Source: Acheta domesticus
Lineage: Eukaryota > Arthropoda > Insecta > Orthoptera > Gryllidae
DNA: 64,000 nucleotides
Direction: 5' to 3'
NCBI GenBank assembly: GCA_031308135.1
Contig: JAHLJT010009355.1
Location: 8,233,074 to 8,297,073, forward strand
This document shows, one piece after another, positions 21,590 through 33,564 of this stretch. Under the pieces are notes generated by a model, which saw only the letters and a list, made by a program, of their open reading frames with translations, made no database searches and was not told the DNA's origin. Within the stretch, counting starts at the first letter, position 1. Every line of letters starts with the position of its first letter. The position numbers and the translations under genes are program-made.

Positions 21590-22429
21590 TACCGATGTAT
21601 TGAGACGTGTTTTTCTAATGGATGTGGGTTTGTATTGCAGTTTTGGATACTTGGATTTATAAAACTTTTTTTTAATGATTTGTCATATTGAAATCAGTAG
21701 AAATTTTAGATATACCTAAGCATAACTATTATAATTTCATGTGTACTATAGTTACGTTAGCTCTTAAACGAATTAAAATACCCATATTTTTGGGATCTTT
21801 GATGTTATCAAATTTCTCATTATGAGAGACTTCAGAACATTCACTGTGTGAACGGTTAAGAGCGAATCTTAAATTGATAATAACTAAAAATATATGTGCT
21901 AAAAATACGTTGTATGGACGTATTCTAACATTACCAGTAACTCCCTTTGTGGCTTGTGAAGACAATTTCCAAAACTATTGCTCGTCCACTACATGTTATC
22001 TTTTGGAATATTCACAAGATCCTTCTTGATAAATGCATTTAAATCGAGTTTCATGAGAAACGTCAAAATTCTAAGTCTTTTGGTGCAGTGCAAATAAATT
22101 TTGAGATGTTTTGTTGTGGTGGAAGATACTTTTATGATGACGGAAAATAATTGATGGCACATGCGCCAAATAACCCAGAGTAATATCGTTCGAAATTAAG
22201 AATATATTTCAGTTAATGACTAAGAACAACTGCTGTTTTTGTTAGTATTTTAAGTCGAATATTATTTATATAATCATGTGACTTTGACAATCTGGTAAGA
22301 AAAACACTTTTACGTGGCACTAGTGGGAAGGGCATTTTACCTAGGCAGCCAATTTATATGTTCGATCTTGCTGTTGCTAGATTGCTGCATCCTAGCCAAA
22401 TTCTTGCCGAAATCTCTTTCAATACTTCC
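21590..22429. other. AT-rich stretch, no gene
   Basis: Nothing recognised apart from AT-rich unique-looking sequence. Confidence 0.4.
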
Positions 22430-22640
22430 ACAAGCTCATTCTGCCGAGAATACCCAATTGTTTCCCACATTTTTTACATTCCCCACCGTCTTTCGCATCC
22501 GAAAAATCCAGTTTTCGCCAGGAATCGAACCTGTGAAGAAGAAGCTGACACAAACAGACAACAGCTTCACCGAATGAGACTTACAAGATCGACATATAAA
22601 TGATCGGCTTGGAGCGGTAACAAGACACTCATCCACCAAA
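22430..22640 (-). mobile_element. Second-type tRNA-derived SINE fragment, minus strand
   Basis: On the minus strand a B box, CAGGTTCGATT, covers 22522-22532 and is followed by CCTGGCGAAAACTGGATTTT, a layout typical of tRNA-derived SINEs where the tRNA-like head is followed by a short unrelated body. The A-box region upstream is degenerate. It has no similarity to the ~450-bp family in this window. Confidence 0.55.
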
Positions 22641-22859
22641 TTTCGAGATAATTACGAATATTGGGAAACTTGCTGTGGCTTATCTTGTTACTGCCCACAA
22701 GCCCTTCGTATACAACGGAATACACATAACTCCTCGAAAATTAAAAAATAAAAACCTACAAAATGATGCACCTACCAACGAAACGTGCCTACCTACCGAA
22801 AAGGATGCACCCATAATACGTCTCTTACGAAATCGAAGAGTGTCCTGAGAGCAACGTTT

Positions 22860-23130
22860 CTTTCCCCGCAGTCATGGTCCGGAGAAGGCGACCTCCACCT
22901 CACCCCCTTCCCTTCTTCCCCTTGGCGCTTCCAACGGATTGCAGCCAATTACCAGCCCGCAGGGGGTGGCGGGTGGCGGCGACAAGGGCGGGGGGGGGGA
23001 GGCGTCCCTCCCGAGGCGTCTTGTGCGGGCGGACGCGGCCACAAAAATAAATATAAGTACCACCTCGCGGGCTGCGGGCGAACGGGCTCGAACCCGACGC
23101 CACAAAAACGCGCCCCCGCGCTCCTAGGCC
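22860..23130. other. GC/CpG-rich block
   Basis: GC-rich with a G9 run at about 22991-22999. Five overlapping frames on both strands argue against any of them being real. A GGGCTCGAACCCGAC palindrome-like word near 23082 resembles a polymerase III B box on the minus strand, but the surrounding arm does not pair as a tRNA. Confidence 0.45.
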
Positions 23131-23875
23131 TAAGTGGGGCCCAAGTCACGCTTATCAACAAATGGAAATTACGAGTGTAAAAAAATAATATAGAAAAGTA
23201 AGAAATACAATAATTATTAGTTTTAATGAGTGAAGTAAAATTGTTGGATTAAGCGGTGATAAAATTAGCTGGCGAGGTGAGGTGGAAGCTGATGTTTTTT
23301 TGTTGTTTTTTTTTATGTGATCTGGCTTTGATTTTTTCCCAAGTGGCATTCATTATTGTTTTTATTTTTTCCTTGTACTTTTAGTTCTGCAGGTTTATCC
23401 TGCTGAAGGGTAAAGGATGTTAGGAATATAGGAATACTTTCAGTTTTTTCCGAGAACCTCCTTTCATTCAGGCTGTACGGAGGACCCCCCTTCCATGGTC
23501 CTCTGTACAGGTCATGAAACGAGTATTTGTGGAAGGTATTCTTACGACTTCGAAAGTGGGGTGCAGATGGCGAGGCAAGAGTCGTACTTGAAGGGATATT
23601 TTTACGCAAATTTACTGTTAATAAAAAACAGTAAATACTGGTACTTATTTGGAAAGTAAACCCAGCTTCTCTGTAACTGATCATTTTATCATTTTGTCCG
23701 GGCTGTTTGGTTTACTGAAAAATGATTTGTGAGGGACTAAAATACGTATTTGGTTTTTACCGAGAAGTTATCTATCCACAAAATTAAATATGAATCGCAT
23801 ATTTAATTTTGAAAATACTTAATCAGGAATACGTTAATCATGATATCGTTCTCTTTCGACTGAAACGTTCGGTTT
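23131..23875. other. AT-rich stretch with a short hairpin
   Basis: AT-rich DNA. At 23473-23510, 14-bp arms (CTGTACGGAGGACC and its counterpart GGTCCTCTGTACAG, one mismatch) enclose a 10-base loop. The hairpin is too short for a typical miRNA precursor. No gene recognised. Confidence 0.5.
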
Positions 23876-23879
23876 GAAC

Positions 23880-24345
23880 GTCCCGCAAACACACTGTGCA
23901 CCTATTCAGCGTCATTTCGCACCACTGTACCGCCGCAGGCTGATGTCGCCTCCGCGTCGCCGCCAGGTAGCGCGAGTGACGCGGCAGAACGAGGCGACGT
24001 TCGTTTGTTCACGCACCCTCCTCCCCCTCCCCCGCCCTCACGCTGCTCGCGGGAATGACTTCATCTCCCGCTCTTACGCATAATAACACTCCTATGCAGT
24101 CCGCGCGCTCCACGGAGCGGGGAAAAGATCGACATCAACTAATTTACGGGCCACCATCGACGGCGACGCGCTGCGCGTTTGTTTTATTTTGGTTCTTCCC
24201 GCCGCCGCCACCGCCGCGCTGGGGTCGCCTCGACCGCGACCGCCTTTTCCCGGACTTTCCTCGGAATTCGGGAGGGAGGACGCGGACGGGTGGGTGGAAG
24301 GAGGGGAGGGGGGACCGAAATAGCGGTGAGGACCGCGACGAGGGG
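23880..24345. other. GC/CpG-rich block
   Basis: CpG-rich segment with (CCGCCG) triplets near 24202-24215 and a G/A-rich end at 24270-24320. No supported frame. Confidence 0.45.
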
Positions 24346-25194
24346 TAAAAATGAAACATAAAAATCATAATTGAGGAGACTCGGGATGGCTGTCTTCTGG
24401 CCCCCCCTCACAAACCAAATAGTTCACCGCTACAGTCCGCAGCAAAAGGGTGGGAGAGGAGATGGTGGAGAGTTAACAGTGGAGACGATGGTGGGGACTG
24501 GTAGCGTCGATGCTATTAATAGAGGAAGCAAAATCAGAGTTGGCGATTCTGCTTACAGCGGAAGTAATTGTGACTACTATGGCAACGATGGTTCTCGGGA
24601 TAGTGAAATGGAAAAAAGATTGGTTGCAGCTGTAGAGACAATGAGGAATAAGGAGTCAATGGCGAATTTACAGAGGTGTAAAAATCACTGAAGTTGTAAT
24701 AATGTGAATGAGATTGATGGTCCTACGTACAATGTGTTGTTGGCTAAGAATAAACATAATTGATAATATATGTCAAATACGAAGCTTTGGCATTAAATAA
24801 TCATAAAAAAAATCCAAACGATGAAATATGCACAATAGTCTACTTATCTGCAAATACTAAATTTACTAGATCAGGACCATCTTAAAAAATCTCTATTTTA
24901 TATATTCTACTTATTGTACATGTTCTTCAGATCTGTCTCATAAAAATGGGTAATTAACAAGAGCTTCAATTCACATAAAAATCTTCACATTGGATTGGCA
25001 TAATTACCACACTAACAGTTTAAGAGTGCAAATAAATCTACGATGCTCATTAAATTTTATCTGACTGTTTTATAGGTAGTAATTATCGAGAATACGTTGT
25101 TAAAGTCAATTGTGAATAGGGCGTAACAAACAAGGCGGGAAGCAATACAAACTATGTGAGCGATTTACGATAGCGGAATAACAGGGAAACCTCA
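24346..25194. other. Unique-looking DNA with one unsupported frame
   Basis: A 106-codon plus frame (24371-24691) has Gly/Asp/Ser-rich non-repetitive content but no recognisable domain or splice context. The remainder is AT-rich. Confidence 0.3.
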
Positions 25195-25724
25195 GAGCAA
25201 CAATATTGTTGGCCTTGCAGCGTTTCTGGGCGGCAGGTTGCAGAGTTCGAGACCAGACAATGACGGGTTTTTGATACTAGATATTTGGCTAGGTCGAATT
25301 CAGCCGGTGCTGGGAGGTGAATTCTAGCGACCGGCTGCTATGATCGGTACGACCTATCACTATATCGCGAATAGCACTGTAAAACCCTACTAAAGGGGCC
25401 GCGGATCGCGAATGATATTTCATTCCTCATCTTTGACACCTCCTATCTCCTTACTCGTACAATTACCCTTACAGAACTATCCACACATGCCGGGGGACCA
25501 AACGGCGACTTAGAGCCTGCCCTTGCGAGGATAGTACACAGATGGTAGAGATGCCCGGAGAGGGAAACCTCACAAGCCGACACGCGATGTGAAGGTCTGC
25601 GACGCACATCACGTTCCAACAGGGGAGGAACAGTGCCACCTCTCGCGATATAACATATACTACACTTACGGAAATAATGCCGAAAGAAGTTGACGCGCCC
25701 TGAAACACAAAACAATCAATTATG
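25195..25724 (+). mobile_element. SINE-like family copy E, with polymerase III B box
   Basis: The head preserves GAGTTCGAGACC (25243-25254), a good B box, followed by GACAATGACGGGTTTTTGAT, TAGGTCGAATTCAGCCGGTG, GAATTCTAGCGACCGGCTGC, a pyrimidine section, ACACATGCCGGGGGACC and diverged 3' landmarks. It ends GTTGACGCGCCCTGAAACAC with an AACAATCAATTA tail. This copy is the main reason for regarding the family as tRNA-derived. Confidence 0.85.
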
Positions 25725-25774
25725 ATAGCGGCGTGACAAAGGTAGCGGCGGGTGACGACATCGCAGACACTGGA

Positions 25775-26110
25775 GTCAGCAGCAACAGTAGCAGCAACAG
25801 TAGCAGCAACAGCAGCAGTAGCAGCAGTAGCAGCAACAGCAACAGCAGCGGTATAATCAGCAGCAACAGCAGTGGTAGCAGCAACAGCAGCGGTAGCAGC
25901 AACAGCAACAGCAGCAACAGCAGCAACAGCAGCAGTAGCAGCAGTAGCAGCAACAGCAACAGCATAATCAGCAGCAACAGCAGTGGTAGCAGCAACAGCA
26001 GTGGTAGCAGCAACAGCAGCGGTAGCAGCAACAGCAACAGCAGCGGTGGCAGCAGCAACAGCAGCGGTAGCAGCAGCAGCAGCAACAACAACGACGGCGG
26101 CGGCGGCGGC
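25775..26110. repeat. AGC/AAC/AGT trinucleotide array
   Basis: Long imperfect AGC-AAC-AGT-GGT codon-phase array, open in several frames: Ser/Asn on the plus strand; Leu, Ala/Val or Cys on the minus. Two internal segments, about 25811-25927 and 25928-26045, are near copies, each containing the same ATAATCAGC interruption, so the array grew partly by duplication of a ~115-bp block. The 286-codon plus and 272-codon minus frames are not accepted as genes. It resembles an opa-type repeat, which can lie in exons, but flanking sequence shows no domain. Confidence 0.9.
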
Positions 26111-26179
26111 ACAGCGGTAGACTGCTTCCCAGAAACAAGGCGCGCGCTGCTCGTTTTTTGTTTCTGCAACATTTCTTTC

Positions 26180-26585
26180 GATTTTTATGGCTCTGTGGTT
26201 CGGTTCTGCGCCCCCGCCGCGCTCCCGCCCCCTCCTTCCCGCTCCAAGGAGATCCCACCCTCCCACCCTGAGGATAGCATCTTCCATCCCTTGAGGCGCC
26301 GTTTATCAGAGACCCTTATCGAGCCCTACACATATTGTCCCCATCGCCCCGCACCGCCCTCGACGCCCGCGGCGCCCCCGCCCCCGCACGCCCCCACCCG
26401 CCCACTCGCCCGCCACGCTCGGTCGCGCCCTCTCGATTTTTCGAGGATAGGCGTACTTTATGGCCCGGGGTGCGTGTCGGAGTTTGGGTCAAAATTCTTT
26501 TCAGCCCATCGACTGTGTTGTTGTTCATGTCCTCGCCGCCAAGATGGATGCGCCCCCGCGGAGAGAAAATTTTTCGGAGCAACGG
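26180..26585. other. GC-rich block after the AGC array
   Basis: C-rich and CpG-rich with no domain-bearing frame. It continues the GC-rich environment of the array. Confidence 0.45.
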
Positions 26586-27429
26586 GATTATGAGTTATCC
26601 GTAAAATATTGGAGGAAAAGAAAATCCTAAGGAACTCGCTATAGAGAACCGTACGAAAAATTTAGTACCGTGCTACATAACAGAACGTCGCTGATATACT
26701 ATATTGATAAATGCGTAATGTGATTTCCCGATTTCAAATCTTAAAAAAATAGGAATAAATTATTATCATTTAACCTTCTTAGTAATGTACTTCAGTATTT
26801 AAAGTACGAAAAAAGGAAAGATACATTTCTAGAGTGAGTGGTAGACACTGTTGAATAGTAACTGTTTCAATAAAATAAAGGACTGTGATGCGACCTTGTT
26901 TGGACAATTTTATTTTGTGAGATTACGTAATTTTGTAGTTCAAAACTCCTTTTAACGGAATTCAGTTAACGCTGAAGAATTTGCGATAAACTGAAACATT
27001 CTCTAATCATTTCACAGGTGTAATTAGTTCGGAAATTAATACTCCTTGAGAAACGAAAATTGAAAGGTGTTTGGGGGTTTTAGTAAGTTATTAATGAATA
27101 ATATTGTCAAGAATCTGTTTGCCATTTTTGATTGTGATATTATGTTGATACTTGTTGAAGCTCACTGTACACATTTCAACCTATTGTAATAATATAATTA
27201 AACTCAGTAAATATAAATTTTTGTGATTGATCATTTAATACGAAAAAGACCGCTTAGACCTACTCGTATGTATCTAAAAAAAGCAATCATTCGACGTTTT
27301 TGACCTAACGAAATGCGGATAGGACGACCGAGCCCCAACCGTTCATCTGAATTGAATATTTCCTGAACTTCTCGTTCTTCATCTGGGCTGGGGGGGTCGG
27401 GGGGAAGGGCTGACACGTGATGAGAAAGC
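26586..27429. other. AT-rich stretch, no gene
   Basis: Nothing recognised. Confidence 0.4.
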
Positions 27430-28990
27430 CAGCGCCGTGCCTTGGGCGGCGAATGAGGAGTCGCTGCCAGACGGCTCCTGCCCCGCGAGGGGACGCCGCC
27501 GATCCGGGGCCTCTGGTTTATCAATTCCTCCGACGCGGCGCTCGCCCCGGGGCATTGAGGACGGCGGGGCGCGGCGTGGGGACGGACGCGGGCGGCTGCT
27601 CTCTTCAGCGAGCGCCGGCGGCGGGGAAGAGTCGGATGGGGATGAGGATGGCGGAGGAGAAGGGACGTCAGGAGCATGGACGCGTCCGGAACACGAGTTG
27701 ACGGGAGGCTTAGATATCGAACCTGCATGGTGGTGTGGGGTGCTTGGCGAAACATTGAGGACAAAAATGGAGACTGTAATGGGGATTTATCAATTCCTCC
27801 GACGCGACGCGACGCAACGCGCGCCTCGAGGCATTGACAGCGGCGCGGCGTGGCTTGGGGACGGGAGCAGGCGGTTTCTCTCTTCAGTGAGCGCCAGCGG
27901 CGGGGAATAGTGGGATGGCGGAGAAATGACATCAGAAGCGTGGACGAGTCCGGAACACGAGTTGACGGGACGCTTAGATATCGAACCTGCGTGGTACAGA
28001 TGGGTGAAAGATCGAAAACGGCAGTTGCATTGAAAGAATGTCAGTACCAACGCACGTTCCAGGGCATTGATGACGGGATCCTTGATGAGGGGCGGGAGGA
28101 TCAGTATTGCGACGGAGCTGTGACCAGGGTTGATACGCAAGTTGGTGGCTGCTGTTTTGCGGGAGCAATGGAGAGATGGGAGAGGTGAAAGGCAGACCGG
28201 GTCGTGGATGGGCCCGGGACTGGAATCGAGCGTACGTCATTGAGTATCTAAACCGCGTAGTGGTGATGTGTGGGATGCTTGGCGAAACATTGAGGACAAA
28301 AATGGAGATTGTAATGGGGATTTATCAATTCCTCCGACGCGGCGCGACGCGCGTCCCGGGGCATCGAGGCAGGCAGGCGGTTACTCTCTTCAGCGAGCGC
28401 CGCCGGCGGGGAACAGCGGTGTGGGGATGGGGATGAGGATGGCAGAGGAGAAGGGACGTCGGAAGCATGGGTGCGTCCGGAACGCGAGTCGACAGGATGA
28501 CGCTTAGATACATGATAGAGGTGGGAGAAATATTGAGAAAGGGAGTGGAGTTTATGCACATTGAGGACAAAAACAGAGATTGTGATCGGGATTTATCAAT
28601 TCCTCAGACGCGGCGTGACGCAACGCGCTCCCGAGGCATTGAGAACGGCGCGGCGCGGCGGGGGGCGGGAGCAGGCTGTTGCTGTCTGCGTCGGGGAATA
28701 GTAGGATGGCAGAGGAAAAGGGACGTCAGAAGCATAGACGCGTCTGGAACGCGAGTCGACGGGACGACGCTTGGATATCGAACCTGCGTGGTAAAGATGG
28801 GTGAAAGATTGAAAACAGCAGTCAATATTGTGCTGAATGATCGTCTGTACCTGCAAAACACGTTCAGGGGCATTGATGACGGGGTGGGTCGTTGATGGGG
28901 GAGCGGTAGGGCGGGGGCAATATTGGGACAAGTGTGTGACTAGTGAGACTAGTGTGACTAGGCGGCTGCTGTTTGCGGGAGCAGTTGGAA
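27430..28990. repeat. Diverged ~268-bp tandem array, about six units
   Basis: The landmark TTTATCAATTCCTC recurs at 27517, 27786, 28321 and 28592. Spacings of 269, 535 and 271 bp equal one, two and one periods. Each unit runs through CCGACGCGGCG, a GCATTGAGGACGGCG block, CTCTTCAGCGAGCGCCG, GGGGATGAGGATGG, AAGGGACGTCAGAAGCATGG, CCGGAACACGAGT and TTAGATATCGAACCTGCGTG. The missing unit (about 28050-28260) and a last one (about 28865-28990) are recognisable but strongly diverged, keeping GGGCATTGATGACGGG and GGTGGCTGCTGTTTGCGGGA. Overlapping frames on both strands reflect the repeat. No known satellite name applies. Confidence 0.9.
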
Positions 28991-29565
28991 GATAAGAACT
29001 TGCATTATGCAGATGATTATTTGTCAGGAAATGAACCAGGTTTTTATGAACAGTAAGTAGAATTCTGTTTTATGTAGATTATTGTGTAGATGAGTAAATT
29101 ATTAGTAGCACCATTCTTAAGTAAAAATATTTGGAAGCGATTCTTTGACGTTTCTCGCCATTTAAAACGAAATATCGAAAAGTCATTATTGAGACGTCAA
29201 GTAAGTGTGAGGAAATGGTCGAGAATACTAAATGAAAATAAATAAAAAAATATGAATGACATGACCGTAACTGAAAGGAAAATATAGAAGGATTGAAGAA
29301 TAAATGGAGAAGAGTGGCGACGAATACCATGTGAAGAATAAAATCATGGAGTACCACAAGACGCGTACAAGTGCACATTGACAAAACTTGTTTTCAGTCA
29401 AGTATTTCTGTATGCAACTTACAGTTAGTATGAACCTGACAATTATTTACTTTACTGTAGCAACGGAAACGTTTTTAATTCACACAAATCACTTAATCAA
29501 TGGTCAGTTTAATCTAATATTTCTCTATTTTTTTTTCATGAAATTCCAACTATGCTAACGTTGCC
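28991..29565. other. AT-rich stretch, no gene
   Basis: Nothing recognised beyond AT-rich sequence; a minus frame of 101 codons is hydrophobic and unsupported. Confidence 0.4.
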
Positions 29566-29955
29566 GTGAGTTGTAGATACGTTCTCCGAGTACAACGAGA
29601 AGCGCTGGTGTGTGGCCAGAGAGGACAGAGCGGGCGGGCAAGGGACTTCGCGAGGACTGAGGGACCTCCTCGAGGATCGGTCGCAAGCTGCGCCACACGA
29701 TGCGGTACTCTAGTCACGCGCGCGCCCGACGGAACGGAAAATATATCGAGGCGGAGATCCGTAATGGAAAGCAGAAGCTTCTGCCATTTGCCCGCCTGAC
29801 CACCGCGCCGCGCCGCTAGAGCGCCCGGCGCACTCGCCCCGTCCTCAATCTCGCGAGGATCAGCGTCGTTCGAGGACTCGCTTCGGAACGCCCGCTTCTA
29901 GAAATGCGAACCTATTTCGGCCTGAGGCGCCGTTGCTAGAAACTGACTCAGCCAC
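29566..29955. other. GC/CpG-rich block
   Basis: CpG-rich and non-repetitive, with GCGCGCGCCC near 29719. A short plus frame (77 codons) has no recognised domain. Island-like composition; promoter role not shown. Confidence 0.45.
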
Positions 29956-32949
29956 CGGACTTCGAAAAATATGTCGTGGCTTGTTTTTATACTCGAATGT
30001 TGTACCATATTGGATTCATTGATTGATTAACTGATTGATGTCCCTGGGTATGTTAATTATTATGATCATTAGTCCCGTTAGTGTTGTAAGTGTTTATTAT
30101 GCCTAGAGTTGGAGATGCGCTAGCCTGGTGGTTGGTGAGATTCGGTGCCACACTTGCTGAGTTTCCTACCACTAAGTATCTACTCAAATTGATCGTAATT
30201 ATCCCCATATATAAATCTTACCAGATCCAAAGTAGTATTCCCATTATCGTTATACTCCAACTTCTTTTAATTGCATGCTAACAATCGCAGGGAATTAGGA
30301 AACGTAATAGAAACTCACATTGAGTGGAAACTGAGAAGAAGAGTTGAGAAACTATTTAGTGGCAGTTTCTATGGGATACCATAGACAGAACACAACACTC
30401 TGGCAGAGTTATCAATGTACTTCCATGAAAAATTACAAAAATCCAAATTTTACAATTAATTTGATATACTTAGTACTCTTCAATTAAAAAAATACTATTT
30501 CCAAAACATTAACAGAAATCGGTACTGAAATTATCCCCCTCTAAAACTAGTTTCTGGTTCTGCCATGGTCTCAGGCCTGATCTCGCGCTCCCACATGGGT
30601 TATTCCCTTGAAAATCTAGGAATTCTGCGCGGACGGCAAGACCCAAACTTAGCTGTAGTGCGGGCGGAAAGAGTATAAAGAATTGTTTTATTGTGTTTTA
30701 ATATGTCGTTTAGTAGATAATCTTTTGCCACTGCGGGTTACTAATAATGTTATTTGATGTTATATTAGTTCATTAACGATAGATAGAATCTGGAATGGGG
30801 AAGACACATTTGAGGAAATCTTCTCACATGACTTACTATACAAAAAGTATAAAACTGTTATTTCCTGTACTTATTACTTTCTTTTTCATTAAAAATGATT
30901 GAGCAAAATACAAGATATAAGTACTCTTCGCTCCAACTTATCCATTTTTAAAGGAACGGATATAATTTTGTGCATGCATTAATGTTAATTTTTTATTTTA
31001 TATTACAATATATTGTAATTATGTCGATTATTTTCTTTTTGAAGGAAAGTATTTTAAAAACTCCTACCCTGACGCTTCTATTGTTTTTATTCCACTTCTC
31101 AAGACTGAAATTGATTTCTCAGAAGAATATGAAGGACAGTAAATTAAAGAATAGCCCTGCTTTTTGTTTTATATTTGGTATTATATTATAATTAAGGTAA
31201 TTTTGAAAAACCTCGTTCGTTGTTATGTACCGACCCTAATGAACTGCCGAGCAAGTACCATATTTTTCGTATGAGACATTTCTCTTCATTAACGTATTTT
31301 ATTATTGCTTTCTACAATCTTTGGAACAATTAGAGACCTGTAATTACTGAACATCATATCGATTATTTATAGGTATTCTGTCGTTTCAAGCCTTTTTTGA
31401 CTCGTATTTCCAATGGCAGTCGTAATATCGTTTAGTTACGTTGTCAGTTTTTCTGTGCACATCCTTTCTCATGTCAACAGAAGCTCGAGTCGTCGAAGAC
31501 ATTCAGTTAGAAGACTCGCTGATTGGCTTGCTCGGCAATTTGCGCTCATAACGCGGACTCAGTTATTTCCTTAAACTTTCGTAAATTTGATTTATGTCAA
31601 TTTAGAACAAAATACCCAAAGTATTTCGTTTGACCTATTCCATCTTCTGAATCAAACTCTGTGAATCCTTCTTGTCACATCAGTGGCGAACACAAAAATA
31701 TATTTTATTCGAATTTCACCTTTATTTCTAGCCTTCATTCAGTATTCAGTCATGACAGTCATTGTTTCAAAATGTTTAATTCGTTTAATTCACCATTCGT
31801 ATTATAAACTAAGGCACGACGAAACATCAAGGTAGTTATTTGCGTAAAAAGTATCAGAAATTATCTTAGTACTTTTTGGAGAATTATCAAAAGATACTGG
31901 TAGACACATTAAATTTCCTTTCATTTTCATCGTTTAATTCATTGTCATATATGTAACAAAATGTGTCGTCCTTTAGGGCGATGTTTTTTCTTCTATTGCT
32001 TTAACTAAAATACTTGATAATAGCAAATGGGGTAAAAGGGAGATTCCAAAAGTATTCAGACGAAAGGTAATTAATTACAATTTATGCCGTTGGTGTAGAC
32101 TATCGGCATAAATCGATTTCAAATCAATGTGAAGAGCTAAGATGCGAGACCGATGCACTGTTGTCACTTCAAGCATTATCATTCTGTCATCGACACTGCA
32201 TTCCACTTTTATTCCCATGAAAGATGGGAATAAGAGTTTCACGAGTTCCATCACCATATTGTTCATCGGCATCGGTTAAATAACTCCTTATCGCTACCGT
32301 TTCTGCCACTAACACAGCAAACATCAGAAAATGAGTTTATTTCTTTAAGTGAAAATACTTTGAATTCTAATATGATTCGAAGGAATATGATGTAAATTAA
32401 TAAACCGTTAAATATTTAAGCATTTCGAGGTTAACGTTTGGTATCAGCAAGAAAGCCTAGATTGATACCGGGCCAAGTCAGTCAAACGTATGTACTCGCT
32501 CGTTCATGGAGAGTAATTGAGAATAACATGTGTGCTCTCTTATGTGATCAGGGACAAAATGTGACAAATCAACAACTTTTTTACGTTACGAAACAATGAT
32601 TGTCACTTTTTCGTTGCTACGAAGGAAAAGAAGCGATACAAATAACAGAATACAATTTTTTAATACAATAATTGAAACATACACAGCACCTCATTAAAAT
32701 TATTTTCCTTTAATTCATGATTGATTTCCAACACAGACATCCTTAAACTATTGATGACATGACTAACGACTTTACACGGCCTTAATGAACAATGTTCAAA
32801 AAGAGTTTTTTTTAGAAACAACATAAGTGTTCAAGCATGGTTTATAAAGCTTGCTGACATTTTTCTCGCATCTACAAAGAATACGGCGGCGACAGAGTTA
32901 CTACCCACGCAAAGCTTGATAACTGGGCTATACAATGGATAGATATGGA
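29956..32949. other. Three-kilobase AT-rich stretch, no gene
   Basis: No gene, RNA or complete repeat recognised. The 65-codon minus frame at 32075-32272 has ordinary amino acid composition but matches no family I know. Confidence 0.45.
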
Positions 32950-33556
32950 GAGTGGCGTAGTGTAGTGGAAGCGGTATGGGCGGCTCGCCCCGGGCGGCAC
33001 TTTTAGAGGCGGCAAAATTTTACAATAAATAACAATAAAATCTTATAAAAATTTGAACCATTTCTTGTCATATTTTTCTCCCACCTACGATTCGGATCAA
33101 TTGACATGAAAACGGAATCTTTCATTACTTATTCTGTGACGACTTCTTTATATTAATATATAGTGATTATTATATTATGTAAGTGTATATTACATTGTAA
33201 AACATACATACGAGCACATGACTTTTTTATTTGTACCAATAAATAAAAATTGGTAAAATAAATTTTAACAATGATGATTGTTCTTGCCGAAAAGTTCTTT
33301 AGAATTACTGTATATTTGAGTTGATGCCGTTAATATTCTTCCTCGGCCAGAGTCATGATCTAGGTTGTCGCACAACATCCCTGAAGAAGACCAAGATATT
33401 TTGGTTGAAAACGTCGGCACCTCAGCCTTCGACGCGGTGTCTCCCGGACAACCCAGATCATGTGTATATTTTAGACTTTTAATTTGAAATACCTATATAA
33501 GGGGGCGGCGAAATTTTCCTTGTCCCAGGGCAGCTGTCACCCACGCTACGCCTCTG
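32950..33556. mobile_element. Non-autonomous hAT element, 607 bp, with target duplication
   Basis: The left end GAGTGGCGTAGTG and the right end CGCTACGCCTCTG are inverted repeats of the CAGTGGCGTAG type, well known in hAT elements; the first base of the left end is mutated. Further in, GGGCGGCTCGCCCCGGGCGG and GAGGCGGCAAAATTT on the left mirror AAATTTCGCCGCCCCC on the right. Flanking octamers GATATGGA (32942-32949) and GATTTGGA (33557-33564) match at 7 of 8 positions, the 8-bp duplication expected for hAT. The interior is AT-rich with no transposase frame and holds the palindromic element at 33354-33462. It would depend on transposase from elsewhere. Confidence 0.9.
33354..33462. mobile_element. 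Short palindromic element, copy 2, nested in the hAT element
   Basis: Arms CATGATCTAGGTTGTC and GACAACCCAGATCATG (15 of 16 paired) bound a 109-bp segment containing CCCTGAAGAAGACC, a stem ACCAA..TTGGT, GAAAACGTCGGCACC and CCTTCGACGCGGTGTCTCCC. The right half aligns with the minus strand of the element at 47876-47994. It lies inside the hAT element, so either it inserted later or it was carried by it. A class such as a Penelope-like repeat fragment is speculation. Confidence 0.7.
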
Positions 33557-33564
33557 GATTTGGA

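Noticed and set aside
23075..23105. B-box-like GGGTTCGAGCCC on the minus strand
   Set aside because: The flanking arm does not pair as a T-stem and the area is generally GC-rich; no A box.
23473..23510. 14-bp-arm hairpin as a microRNA or terminator
   Set aside because: Too short for a microRNA precursor, and intrinsic terminators of the bacterial type are not expected here.
25469..26593. Large frames of 272 and 286 codons on opposite strands over the AGC array
   Set aside because: Both are products of a trinucleotide array; translations are Ser/Asn or Ala/Val runs and the flanks show no domain.
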